Assembly (NCBI GenBank): GCA_025352625.1
Contig: JANXSR010000461.1
Location: forward strand, 1 to 36,621
Source: Ferruginibacter sp.
Lineage (GTDB): Bacteria; Bacteroidota; Bacteroidia; Chitinophagales; Chitinophagaceae
Direction: 5' to 3'
Length of the DNA: 36,621 nucleotides
This document shows positions 24,197 through 33,021 of this stretch, piece after piece; position 1 is the stretch's first letter, and every line of letters starts with the position of its first letter. The notes under the pieces are model-generated. The model did not search any database. It was not told where the DNA came from and saw only the letters and a program-made list of their open reading frames with translations. The position numbers were made by a program, and so were the translations under genes.

Positions 24197-26404
24197 ATGA
24201 AGGCATTTCCTCTATATCGCCAATTAGATGCAATGGATTGCGGTCCTACTTGCCTTAGAATGGTGTCAAAATACTATGGACGATCAATTTCTTTAGATTA
24301 TTTGCGTAACAAATCGCAATATGGTAAGGAAGGGGTTTCTATGCTGGGTTTGGCCGATGCGGCAGAAAGTATTGGTTTAAAATCGGTGGGTGCCAAACTT
24401 ACTATTGATCAATTAATTAACGATGCCCCCTTACCCGCCATTATTCATTGGGATCAATATCATTTTGTAGTGCTTACGCCAGGCTCTACAAAAAGCAAAT
24501 TCATTATTGCAGACCCTGCCAGGGGCTTGATAAAATTGAGCAAGGGAGAGTTTGTTAAACATTGGGTTACCACTACTGAAAATGAGGGTGGCAAGGGAAT
24601 TACGCTCTTGCTAGAGAGCACCCCATCTTTTAAACAAATGGATTTTTCTGACACCGGGCAAACGCCGCAAAGCAAGATTGGCTGGAATTTTTTATTCGGT
24701 TATTTAAAAGATCACAAAGCTTATTTTTTTCAGATATTGCTGGGCCTTTTGCTTGGCAGCGTTATACAACTTATTTTTCCTTACCTAACACAAAGTATTG
24801 TTGATACCGGTATCAATACACAAAACATTAACTTTATACAGATTGTTTTGGCTGCCCAACTAATGCTGCTGTTTTCGCAAACAGTGGTGGAGTTTATCCG
24901 CAGCCGCATACTGCTGCACATTAGTACGAGGATAAATATTTCGTTGCTCTCGGGCTTTTGGAGCAAGCTCTTAAAACTGCCCATGCAGTTTTTTGACAGC
25001 AAACATCCGGGAGATATTATTCAACGTATCGGCGACCATCACCGCATTGAAAGTTTTTTAACCGGCACGGCATTAAATACTTTTTTCTCCATCATCAACT
25101 TAATTATTTTCTCTTTTGTATTACTGAGTTATAATGTTACCATATTTGTAATTTTTTTAACGGGCAGCATTTTATATTTAGGCTGGATACAGTTTTTTTT
25201 ACGCTATCGCCGCAAGTTAGATTATCAACGTTTTGCAATCGCTTCAAAAGAAAACAATGCCACCATGCAATTGGTGTATGGCATGCAGGAAATAAAATTA
25301 AACAACGCAGAAAACACCTACCGCTGGGCGTGGGAAGGTTTGCAGGCAGGGTTGTTTAAACTAAATTTTAAAAGTTTATCGCTTAATCAATACCAGCAAA
25401 TAGGCGCATTTTTTATTAACCAGGGTAAAAATATTTTGATAACTTTTGTTGTTGCCAAACTGGTGATTGACGGGCAACTTACTATGGGTATGATGCTCGC
25501 CATCCAATATATCATAGGGCAACTAAACAGCCCCATTGAACAATTGATTGGCTTTACACAACAGGCACAGGATGCAAAAATATCGCTGGAACGTTTAAAT
25601 GATATTCACGCATTGGATGATGAAGAACCGTTGCACAAAGAATATACCCATGCTTTGCCACAAGAATATAGTATTCAAATAAAAAATCTTTCCTTCACTT
25701 ATCCCGGCGCAGGGAACGAACCCGTACTAAAAAATATCAACCTGCTAATACCACAGGGCAAGGTAACCGCCATTGTGGGTATGAGTGGCAGTGGCAAAAC
25801 TACCCTTGTAAAATTACTGTTGCGATTTTACGATACCTATAAAGGCGATATAAATTTAGGAACAGCAAACTTTAAAACTATCGGCCCAAAATACTGGCGC
25901 AGCATAAGCGGTGCCGTAATGCAGGACAGTTTTATATTTAACGACAACATCAGGAAAAACATTACTGTTACAGATGATAAAGTGGATAACGAACGATTGA
26001 TGCATGCCTGTAAAACCGCAAACATTCTTCCTTTTATTGAGTCGTTGCCATTAGGGTTTTACACAAAGCTTGGTGCAGAAGGTAACGGCATCAGTGGCGG
26101 CCAAAAACAGCGCCTTTCTATTGCAAGGGCTGTGTATAAAAACCCGGAATTTATTTTTTTTGATGAAGCCACCAATTCACTGGATGCCAATAATGAAAAA
26201 GTAATACTGGAAAATCTACAGGAGTTCTTTAAAAACAGAACAGTCATCATTGTAGCACACAGGCTAAGTACCGTAAAGAATGCCGATAAAATTATTGTGC
26301 TCGACAACGGAGAAATTGCTGAAGAAGGAACACATACCGAACTTACTTTACAAAGAGGGAAATATTATGAACTCGTAAAAAATCAACTGGAACTTGGAAA
26401 CTGA
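24197..26404 (+). CDS. C39 peptidase-domain ABC exporter (bacteriocin-type)
   Basis: 735 residues in three parts. The C39 peptidase (1-~140) is complete: Gln9, catalytic Cys15 (AMDCGPTCL), His89 (WDQYHF) and Asp106 (ADPARG). The transmembrane domain (about 165-450) has six helices. The nucleotide-binding domain has Walker A GMSGSGKTT (528-536), signature ISGGQKQRL (632-640), Walker B FIFFDEATNSLD and the switch His688 (VAHRL). Such proteins cut leaders after Gly-Gly or Ala-Gly and export the core peptide. The two Ala-Gly leader peptides 5-7 kb upstream are the obvious substrates. The HlyD-type adaptor gene overlaps the end by 11 bases. Confidence 0.95.
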   Translation: MKAFPLYRQLDAMDCGPTCLRMVSKYYGRSISLDYLRNKSQYGKEGVSMLGLADAAESIGLKSVGAKLTIDQLINDAPLPAIIHWDQYHFVVLTPGSTKSKFIIADPARGLIKLSKGEFVKHWVTTTENEGGKGITLLLESTPSFKQMDFSDTGQTPQSKIGWNFLFGYLKDHKAYFFQILLGLLLGSVIQLIFPYLTQSIVDTGINTQNINFIQIVLAAQLMLLFSQTVVEFIRSRILLHISTRINISLLSGFWSKLLKLPMQFFDSKHPGDIIQRIGDHHRIESFLTGTALNTFFSIINLIIFSFVLLSYNVTIFVIFLTGSILYLGWIQFFLRYRRKLDYQRFAIASKENNATMQLVYGMQEIKLNNAENTYRWAWEGLQAGLFKLNFKSLSLNQYQQIGAFFINQGKNILITFVVAKLVIDGQLTMGMMLAIQYIIGQLNSPIEQLIGFTQQAQDAKISLERLNDIHALDDEEPLHKEYTHALPQEYSIQIKNLSFTYPGAGNEPVLKNINLLIPQGKVTAIVGMSGSGKTTLVKLLLRFYDTYKGDINLGTANFKTIGPKYWRSISGAVMQDSFIFNDNIRKNITVTDDKVDNERLMHACKTANILPFIESLPLGFYTKLGAEGNGISGGQKQRLSIARAVYKNPEFIFFDEATNSLDANNEKVILENLQEFFKNRTVIIVAHRLSTVKNADKIIVLDNGEIAEEGTHTELTLQRGKYYELVKNQLELGN

Positions 26405-27746
26405 TAAAACCATATCGCCAACCGATGCCGGATTAAAAGACGATGTATTTGTGATGAAGAATACCTTCTCTAACCACGTCAATGAAATTGAAGAAATTAT
26501 TTCTAATAAGCCGCCGCTAATTGTTAGGTGGGGCACTGTATATTTTTTCTTTGTGTTGGCAGGCATTGGCCTGGTAAGCTGGTTTATAAAATATCCTGAT
26601 ATTGTTGTAGCAAGAGCTAAGTTAAATAGTGTGAATGCACCAAAAGAAGTAATTACCAGAACAGAGGGTAAGTTGATTAAAATTGTAATAAAAGAAAATG
26701 AAAGGGTTGAGGCAGGGCAGGTTTTAGGTTTTATGGAGAGTATCGGCAATCATCAATCAATACTGACAATAGGAAAACAGATAGATTCCATCAATAACCT
26801 GATTAGCCAAAACAGAACAGATGAAATCACCCATTTTTTTCCTGATTACAGCAATCAACAATTCAGTAGCAATTTGGGAGAACTTCAAACACCTTATCAA
26901 ACATTTATACAGTCGTTTATAACCTTCAGGGATTTTTTAGGCAGCGGTTTCTTTTTACGAAAGAAAAAAATGTTGCAAACCGATATGCAGAATATCCAAA
27001 AACTAAATGCCATACTGGCAAGCCAAAAAATATTACTTAACCAGGACCTTACCCTGAGCAATGAAACTTATGATGCCAATAAATCTTTAGCGAATGACAA
27101 AGTAATTTCTTCATTAGATTACCGCAATGAAAAAAGTAAACTGATTGCCAAACAATTATCGTTGCCGCAAATTAATTCGTCTATCGTTACAAACGAAAGC
27201 CAGCAAAACGAAAAAAGAAAAGAAATAGCAGAACTCGAAAACCAGCTCCTTGTTCAGAAAAATACTTTTATACAAGCTTTACAGACAATCAAAAGCCAGG
27301 TGCAGGCATGGGAGTTTAAATACTTGTTAAAGGCCCCGGTTGCCGGCACTATTTCTTTTACCGGTTTCTTCCAGGAAAATCAGGAAATAAAAATAGGGCA
27401 AACATTATTTTATGTACAGCCAGACAGCATAGCTTATTTTATTGAAATGCTGGTGCCTCAATACAATTTTGGAAAAGTAAAAAAGGGGCAACAGGTACTG
27501 TTAAAATTTCAGGCATACCCGTTTGAGCAATATGGTGCTGTTGTGGGTAAAATAGATTACATCAACACAACACCATCAGACAGTGGTTACCTGGCAAAAG
27601 TAAGTTTGCCCCAAGGGTTGATAAGCAATTACAAAAAGCCTTTGCAATACCGCAATGGGTTGTTGGCTCAGGCAGATATAATAACTGAAAACATGCGGTT
27701 GCTGCAACGGTTTTATTATAATCTTGCCAGGCAAATTAAAAGATAA
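26394..27746 (+). CDS. HlyD-family membrane-fusion protein
   Basis: 450 residues from a TTG start overlapping the exporter gene by 11 bases; an ATG at 26454 (residue 21) is the alternative. One transmembrane helix lies at about 46-65 (WGTVYFFFVLAGIGLVSWF). Then come a biotinyl-lipoyl-like half (KLIKIVIKENERVEAGQVLGFM), a coiled-coil hairpin (about 190-310), the second lipoyl half (LKAPVAGTISFTGFFQENQEIKIGQTLFYV) and a beta-barrel region. It joins the C39 exporter to an outer-membrane channel, allowing the peptide to leave the Gram-negative cell. No TolC-like gene is in the window. Confidence 0.9.
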   Translation: METDKTISPTDAGLKDDVFVMKNTFSNHVNEIEEIISNKPPLIVRWGTVYFFFVLAGIGLVSWFIKYPDIVVARAKLNSVNAPKEVITRTEGKLIKIVIKENERVEAGQVLGFMESIGNHQSILTIGKQIDSINNLISQNRTDEITHFFPDYSNQQFSSNLGELQTPYQTFIQSFITFRDFLGSGFFLRKKKMLQTDMQNIQKLNAILASQKILLNQDLTLSNETYDANKSLANDKVISSLDYRNEKSKLIAKQLSLPQINSSIVTNESQQNEKRKEIAELENQLLVQKNTFIQALQTIKSQVQAWEFKYLLKAPVAGTISFTGFFQENQEIKIGQTLFYVQPDSIAYFIEMLVPQYNFGKVKKGQQVLLKFQAYPFEQYGAVVGKIDYINTTPSDSGYLAKVSLPQGLISNYKKPLQYRNGLLAQADIITENMRLLQRFYYNLARQIKR

Positions 27747-27761
27747 TTTCTTAATTTAAAA

Positions 27762-28280
27762 TCACCTGTAAATATCCAACAGGCCATCTGGTAATGTAAC
27801 AAACACCTTTCTATTTTGCTGATCAATCTTATCGAGTGATTCCTGGTGAATGGGTACCAGGGCTTCTTTGCCATTTAATAAAATGGCGCACAATATCTGG
27901 TGAGGCTGTTCTATCACTTCTATAATTTCTCCCAGGTCTTCGTCTTCATCAGTAATAAGGTTAAAACCAAGCAGCGCAATAGGTGAAGATGCTGCGGCAA
28001 AATTATTAAAGTCTTCCACAGTAAGCCATACCTCTTTTGGTGTTAATTTACGAGCCGTTTCTTTGCTGTCTATCCCTTCTAATTTAATGTATACTTCGGC
28101 ATCATTTTTTACAGCAGTACCTGTAATAAAATAGGGCATAAAATTATCCTTCCTCTCTTCAAGGAAAATGGTTTCCAGCCCCTTTAAAGCTGTTTTTTTA
28201 CCGAGGCTGTGTTGCAATACCAACTCGCCCTTTAAACCAAAACTGGCAGCTAATTTCCCTATTTTAAAATACTGACTCAT
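27762..28280 (-). CDS. rimM: Ribosome maturation factor RimM
   Basis: 172 residues. The N-terminal RimM domain has FKIGKLAASFGLKGELVLQHSL, and the C-terminal PRC-barrel has LLGFNLITDEDEDLGEIIEV and LVPIHQESLDKID. It helps assemble the 30S subunit head, interacting with S19. It follows rpsP in the standard order, with a terminator-like hairpin between the two. Its stop lies 15 bases from the convergent HlyD gene. Confidence 0.94.
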   Translation of the reverse strand: MSQYFKIGKLAASFGLKGELVLQHSLGKKTALKGLETIFLEERKDNFMPYFITGTAVKNDAEVYIKLEGIDSKETARKLTPKEVWLTVEDFNNFAAASSPIALLGFNLITDEDEDLGEIIEVIEQPHQILCAILLNGKEALVPIHQESLDKIDQQNRKVFVTLPDGLLDIYR

Positions 28281-28320
28281 GATGCATGCAAGTTATGAAT
28301 TATGCGGTTGGATAAGGCAT

Positions 28321-28354
28321 AAAAAAAGCAATCCCGAATAATCGAAATTGCTTT
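28321..28354 (-). terminator. Terminator/attenuator between rpsP and rimM
   Basis: On the minus strand, AAAGCAAT pairs with ATTGCTTT and is followed by a T run (seven T in total). Placed inside the rpsP-rimM operon, it could lower rimM expression relative to S16. Confidence 0.7.
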
Positions 28355-28378
28355 AAAAGAATTAACGGAACAGCTGAA

Positions 28379-28867
28379 TTATTCTGCTGCTTTGGTTTCT
28401 TCAGTGGAAGGCGTTTCTGCAGGAGCAGCTTCAGCAGCTGCAACCGGTACATCAGCAACCTTACGTACTACTGGCTGGTTACGACTATCAGTACGGGCCT
28501 TTTTATGGGCTCCCTGACGTTTTGCGATGTGAGCATCATGCTCAGCACTCCAGGCAGTAAACTTTTGCATTGCAACAGCCTCATCAAACAGACCTAAGCC
28601 AACACCTCTTAACAAATGCTTCAGAAACAATACGCCTTTAAAGGAAAGGATACGACGTACAGTGTCAGTAGGCTGAGCACCTTTGTGTAACCAGTCCAAT
28701 GCCTTTTGACGATCGATCTGCACAGTTGCAGGAACAGTCAATGGATTGTACGTACCAAGTTTTTGAATAAATTTGCCGTCGCGGGGGCTCCGTCCGTCTG
28801 CAACTACAATAAAGTAGAACGGTCTTTTTTTAGATCCGTGGCGTTGCAGTCTCATTTTTACAGCCAT
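28379..28867 (-). CDS. rpsP: 30S ribosomal protein S16
   Basis: 162 residues from the ATG at 28867 ([31 protein letters not shown]); the frame is open upstream but the family start is here. The S16 fold occupies about the first 90 residues ([25 protein letters not shown]). A C-terminal extension of about 70 residues, Lys-rich then Ala/Glu/Pro-rich, is usual in Bacteroidota and absent in E. coli. A good promoter lies 67 bases upstream. Confidence 0.95.
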   Translation of the reverse strand: MAVKMRLQRHGSKKRPFYFIVVADGRSPRDGKFIQKLGTYNPLTVPATVQIDRQKALDWLHKGAQPTDTVRRILSFKGVLFLKHLLRGVGLGLFDEAVAMQKFTAWSAEHDAHIAKRQGAHKKARTDSRNQPVVRKVADVPVAAAEAAPAETPSTEETKAAE

Positions 28868-28933
28868 AAAAAATAGAAATTTTTTTGGGTTGTGAACAAA
28901 TAGGGTTTCTTTAATCTCCTTAAAAAAGGAAAG

Positions 28934-28964
28934 CGAAGATAACATGCTACTGTAAAATATCCAA
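28934..28964 (-). promoter_or_regulatory. Bacteroidota-type promoter of rpsP
   Basis: On the minus strand TTG (28962-28964), 20 bases, then TATCTTCG (28934-28941), matching TTG-N19-23-TAnnTTTG except for one base. The leader contains a small TCCTT...AAGGA hairpin. Confidence 0.5.
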
Positions 28965-29043
28965 ATATTTAATACTGATAGCAAAAGTTTAACCTTAATA
29001 TATTGTTTTGATACTAGCTGGAGGGCACAAGTACCAGGCGATA

Positions 29044-29926
29044 TTATTTGTGTTTGCCTGTTTTAAAAATACGCGACAGATTAAATCCGAAACGGATATC
29101 GCCTTTAAAAAATTTACCGGTGGTTTCAGTAATGTATGCCCGTTCGTTCATGCCCACAGCATTTGAAAACTGTAGCTGAAATACATGGCCACCAGTTTCA
29201 ATGTCTAAACCTAATGATAAGGGATCTGTGTTATTTTCATTAAGTGTACCAAAGTAGTGATGGTAATCTAATGTAACAGCCATCCTTTTACTCACTTTAA
29301 AGCGGGTGCCACCCCCCATTGCAAAAATGGTTTTATCATCTCCAGCATTAAAAGGGGTAACAGTATGAACAATTATTGGACTCAACTGAAGAGAAAATGC
29401 GGAATTAAATTTACGTCCTATAACCAGTTGAACATAATAAGAAGACCTATCAATAAAAGTCAATGAGGAATCTTCTGTATTAAAAGGTTGTTTAGGTCTT
29501 TCTAACCCACCCGCTGCAATAATCAAAGAAAAAGGAATTGCTCCTGCACCGGTAGATTGTTGTAACACTCTTGTTTTTATAAAAAGATCTAGCTCTTTTC
29601 TAAAAGTACTTCTTCCAAAACCAATGGTGGTATTATCAGTAATCCCATAATCAAAACTGATACGCATAGATGCATGATCAAGTCCGTATAATTCTTTTAT
29701 ACCTGTGCTTACCGGGCTAAAGCGATGCATAATCCTGAAATCTAAATTCCCTTTGTGCAACATTTCAATGGAGTGCGCATTAATAACCCTGGTTGATTTA
29801 AATGCACCTGTTATTTTTTCATTTGCCGGAACAGTATCCTCCAGATCCTTCAAAAGTGACTGTGCCTGCACTTGAACAGTTAATAAAAAACTGCAAAAAA
29901 AAAATAGTTCCTATAACTTTTATCAT
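29044..29926 (-). pseudogene. DUF5777 family outer-membrane beta-barrel-like protein, one-base frameshift in signal peptide
   Basis: The main frame (29044-29871, 275 codons from a GTG) encodes SLLKDLEDTVPANEKITGAFKSTRVINAHSIEMLHKGNLDF, the DUF5777 start, then a beta-rich barrel-like body ending in [13 protein letters not shown]. The proper start is probably ATG 29926 (MIKVIGTIFF). Between them is a run of ten A on the plus strand (29895-29904). With nine, the frame would join into a perfect signal peptide ending VQAQS. With ten, the ATG frame diverges. This may be a sequencing error, a slippery or phase-variable tract, or a real mutation. DUF5777 proteins usually accompany YceI and cytochrome genes, as here. 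Confidence 0.75.
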
Positions 29927-29958
29927 ATACTTATTTTGAAAGGTTGTTGTTATTATAA

Positions 29959-30519
29959 TTATTTTGAATTGAGTACCTGGAAAGCAGGAATGTTTATTGT
30001 AATAGCAATAGTTTTATTGATTTTATCTGAAACAACAGATGGTATTGTAATTTTGTAATCGGCCAGGATGATAGTAAATTTTGAGGTTGTACTAATAATA
30101 CCGTTTTTTATAACTACCGTTGCTATAGTATTTACTGGGTTTGTAACACCATGCATTGTAAGCGTACCATTTACTTTTACTGTTATTACATTGTCTGTCG
30201 CAAGTGAAATAGCCTTGCTATTTTCGATCATTCCTTTAAAAGTGGCTTTAGGATATTTATCACTTTCAACATAATTTTCATTAAAATGTTCCTGCATCAA
30301 TGCTTTCTCAAATTCAAATCCTTTCATTAACACAGCAAACTCAATTTGCCCTGTGCCCACATCCCAAATGCTTACCACTTTATTATTGATAGCTTCAATA
30401 TTTTCCATTGCAGATTTGGAATAAAAAGAAATAGTGCCCGCCTTAGTGTAAAATTTTGTTTGAGCTATTGTGTTAAAAGAAAATAGTATTGCGGTATTCA
30501 GAAGAAATAAAAATTTCAT
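29959..30519 (-). CDS. YceI family periplasmic protein
   Basis: 186 residues. A signal peptide (MKFLFLLNTAILFSFNTIAQ) is followed by the YceI barrel: AGTISFYSKSAMENIEAINN, GFEFEKALMQEHFNENYVESDKYPKATFKG and the LTMHGVTNPV motif. YceI proteins bind isoprenoid lipids such as quinone derivatives in a lipocalin-like barrel. It belongs to a four-gene minus-strand run with a cytochrome c lipoprotein and DUF5777, suggesting a respiratory or redox envelope function. Confidence 0.92.
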   Translation of the reverse strand: MKFLFLLNTAILFSFNTIAQTKFYTKAGTISFYSKSAMENIEAINNKVVSIWDVGTGQIEFAVLMKGFEFEKALMQEHFNENYVESDKYPKATFKGMIENSKAISLATDNVITVKVNGTLTMHGVTNPVNTIATVVIKNGIISTTSKFTIILADYKITIPSVVSDKINKTIAITINIPAFQVLNSK

Positions 30520-30531
30520 ACATGTAAAAAT

Positions 30532-30969
30532 TTATTGTTCGTTATCATCAACTATAACACACCTGTTTAATTCTACATCCATTAAAAACCCGGTACAAAT
30601 TCCTTTGAGCGTAATTTGTTGCCCCGCTGTGTATTTTTTTATTGAATTAAAATGTCTTTTATCCAATAGGCAACTAACCTTGTGTAAAGAGTTGGTATCG
30701 CCCACGAAAACATTAATAAGTGTATCCTGCTGATTGACAATTTCTGTAACGGCTCCCTTTACCTGGATTGTTTTATCAAGAAAAAGTTTATTGGCCTTTG
30801 CTTCATCATTCTCATACAGATCAACAATGTCTGCCACGGTTGTTTTTACTGATGGTTGCATACCCATTACATCTGCCGGTTTTCGAAAATATTCTTTCAA
30901 AAAAAAAGCTGTCATCAACAATAGAATGATTGAAGCAAAAACCGGAATATTTTTTTTAGTCAATTTCAT
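30532..30969 (-). CDS. Membrane-anchored OB-fold protein (tRNA_anti-like)
   Basis: 145 residues. An N-terminal helix (IPVFASIILLLMTAFFL) anchors it. The rest reads as an OB-fold: ADIVDLYENDEAKANKLFLDKTIQVKGAVTEIVNQ, then a strand-rich part ending LKGICTGFLMDVELNRC. It fits the Bacteroidota tRNA_anti-like family, often found beside YceI genes. Molecular function is unknown. It sits 12 bases upstream of the YceI gene. Confidence 0.75.
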   Translation of the reverse strand: MKLTKKNIPVFASIILLLMTAFFLKEYFRKPADVMGMQPSVKTTVADIVDLYENDEAKANKLFLDKTIQVKGAVTEIVNQQDTLINVFVGDTNSLHKVSCLLDKRHFNSIKKYTAGQQITLKGICTGFLMDVELNRCVIVDDNEQ

Positions 30970-30993
30970 TTACTGAAATAACGGGTAAATAAT

Positions 30994-31593
30994 TTAGTTG
31001 GTAAATGTTCCCCCGGCAGTTATCCAGGTACTGATAACATCTTTTTCTGATTGTGGCAAAGCACCGGTTTGTGGCATAGTTCCTTCATCGACAGCTCTTA
31101 CTTTAATGCGTGCTTTACTTTTGATGATATTACATTCAATTTCAAAATTCATTCCCCCATTGGCCAATGCGTTGTTATGACAACTCTTACATCTGGTAGT
31201 TACCAGATCTTTCACTGCTGTAAATAATGGTCCTATTGTACCGCCGGAACCAACAGTAACTGCAACAGATTTTTCGCAACCTGCGCCATCTTTTACAAAA
31301 ACGGTATAAGCACCTTCTGCCAAATCTGTAAATTTTGATGCCGCCTGGTAGGTGCCACCGCTGTTTAATTTATAGGTAAAATTGGTACTTCCTGTAACAG
31401 CAATATCAATACTGCCATCGCTACTACAATGTTTGGCAGCTTCGGGTGTTGTGGTAATCGAAATGATTTTGCCGGCACAAGCATCTGGCGGCAATATTGG
31501 TGTTGAGGAATCACTTTTACTACACGCTGCAAAAGCTATGACTGTAAAAGAAAAAGTAAAAATGTTAAGGCAATTTGTGATACGTTTATTCAT
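30994..31593 (-). CDS. Cytochrome c-like lipoprotein with SprB-repeat segment
   Basis: 199 residues. Lipobox FAAC with Cys24. Residues 40-117 resemble an SprB-type repeat (SITTTPEAAKHCSSDGSIDIAVTGST ... GAYTVFVKDGAGCEKSVAVTV). The C-terminus has a heme-binding CKSCH (135-139) and a likely axial Met173 in EGTMPQTG, as in small planctomycete/Bacteroidota-type cytochrome c domains. It should sit in the envelope as an electron carrier. First gene of the OB-fold/YceI/DUF5777 operon. Confidence 0.85.
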   Translation of the reverse strand: MNKRITNCLNIFTFSFTVIAFAACSKSDSSTPILPPDACAGKIISITTTPEAAKHCSSDGSIDIAVTGSTNFTYKLNSGGTYQAASKFTDLAEGAYTVFVKDGAGCEKSVAVTVGSGGTIGPLFTAVKDLVTTRCKSCHNNALANGGMNFEIECNIIKSKARIKVRAVDEGTMPQTGALPQSEKDVISTWITAGGTFTN

Positions 31594-31670
31594 ATAATTT
31601 GTTTTATAAACAATCGTATTTATTGATTCAAAGGTTGCCTTACCAAAAATTATTTATACATAAATTAAAA

Positions 31671-31694
31671 CAAAAAGAGTCGCAATGCGACTCT
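31671..31694 (-). terminator. Terminator after the beta-barrel gene
   Basis: On the minus strand AGAGTCG, loop CATTG, CGACTCT followed by a T run. It lies about 22 bases beyond the stop of the gene at 31717. Confidence 0.75.
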
Positions 31695-31716
31695 CTAAAA
31701 CAATTGTTGCATCTTT

Positions 31717-33021
31717 TTATTTATGTTTTCTATAAGGATAATATTTTAACCCCACTTGCAAAGCTGTAGAATATAGTTTTACACTACCATCTCCAACACC
31801 AGTAATAGGTAAGCTAACAGAAGGTTCTGCAAGGATAGAAAAATTAGTAGAAAGTTTTTTCTCCAGACCTATAGAAAAATTAGCGACAGCAAAAAGAGTC
31901 TTATTGCCTGTATAGGTCCAGGATGCTTTATGAGGTGTATTATAGCGGTTATAATAATAATTATAATCCTCCTTTTTCATTATAAAAGAAGAAACTCCTG
32001 TAGTGGCATAAAAAATAGTTGATGGCTTTTGTAAAAAATTATATCTGAAAGTTATAGGAATATCATACACCAGGCAGGAAGCATCAACTTTTATAATTTG
32101 CACCATATTCCAATAGGACCCTTGTTTGGCTTTATAATCACCAGGGCCAGCTATATATTTTTTTAACCCTACATAAAAACCTGTCTGTACGCTCATTCTT
32201 TTATTTAATTGATATCCAACACCAATGCCGTATTTAGCTGTAATCTTACTATTTTTTAGAGATAAAAATTTTACACTGCCTGCATCTGCACCAATAGTTG
32301 CCAGTAAATAAAAACGGGATAGTTTGTTGACTGCTAATTTTTCTGTCTTGCGTTTCTCGGGGCCTATTTTCGCAATTATTTTCGCACTGTCAATTTTTAG
32401 GGTAGAATCTTTTAAAACAACAGGGGTTGTATTTTCATTGTTATTTAAAGATGTAGCATTCAAAATTGTACTTGCAGTATCTTCTTTTATTGCTACTTCA
32501 TCAGTAGATTCTACTTGTCCGGAATTAATATTTGAAGATAATTTTCCTTTTTTATTTTGCTGTATTCTTCCAGCTTTGTGGTTTACCGTGCCAACAAAAA
32601 CACTACTCTCTTTATTTTTATTGTTGCTTGCTAACTGACTGGCAGCATATTCAAGTTCCGAAGTAATTATTTTATTTAAAGCCGGTTTCTTAGTAAAATC
32701 CTTGAGTTCGTCAGTAAGTGGCTGGGATTCCACTGGAACATTTTTAATTTGTGTTGATTGGTCTTCTATAAATTTTTGTTGCGTTTTAATTGAAGTTGTT
32801 TCTTTTAAGGGCTTATTCTTAAAAAACAGGTAAGTACCTCCTGCACTAACAAAAAGTAAAGGCAACAATATCCACCACAAAATATACCTGCGTTTATTAT
32901 CTTTTTCTTTATCCAACAGGGCCTCCATTTTGCTCCAGGCAAATTCATCAAAGGCTGGCTCACTGTTTTCAGCGGCTTCCCTTATGCGATTCTCAATATG
33001 ATCAAATGATTTTTTGCTCAT
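31717..33021 (-). CDS. Membrane-anchored protein with C-terminal beta-barrel-like domain, probable sigma partner
   Basis: 434 residues from the ATG at 33021 (MSKKSFDHIENRIREAAEN). The cytoplasmic N-terminus (about 1-50, FDEFAWSKMEALLDKEKD) resembles short anti-sigma-like segments. One transmembrane helix follows (YILWWILLPLLFVSAGGTYLFF). A long Lys/Ser/Thr-rich linker leads to a C-terminal region (about 260-434) of alternating beta strands (YGIGVGYQLNKRMSVQTGFYVG, ALQVGLKYYPYRKHK) like a PorT-type outer-membrane barrel. The gene overlaps the sigma factor gene by 20 bases, so coupled expression and anti-sigma function are likely (inference). Confidence 0.7.
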   Translation of the reverse strand: MSKKSFDHIENRIREAAENSEPAFDEFAWSKMEALLDKEKDNKRRYILWWILLPLLFVSAGGTYLFFKNKPLKETTSIKTQQKFIEDQSTQIKNVPVESQPLTDELKDFTKKPALNKIITSELEYAASQLASNNKNKESSVFVGTVNHKAGRIQQNKKGKLSSNINSGQVESTDEVAIKEDTASTILNATSLNNNENTTPVVLKDSTLKIDSAKIIAKIGPEKRKTEKLAVNKLSRFYLLATIGADAGSVKFLSLKNSKITAKYGIGVGYQLNKRMSVQTGFYVGLKKYIAGPGDYKAKQGSYWNMVQIIKVDASCLVYDIPITFRYNFLQKPSTIFYATTGVSSFIMKKEDYNYYYNRYNTPHKASWTYTGNKTLFAVANFSIGLEKKLSTNFSILAEPSVSLPITGVGDGSVKLYSTALQVGLKYYPYRKHK

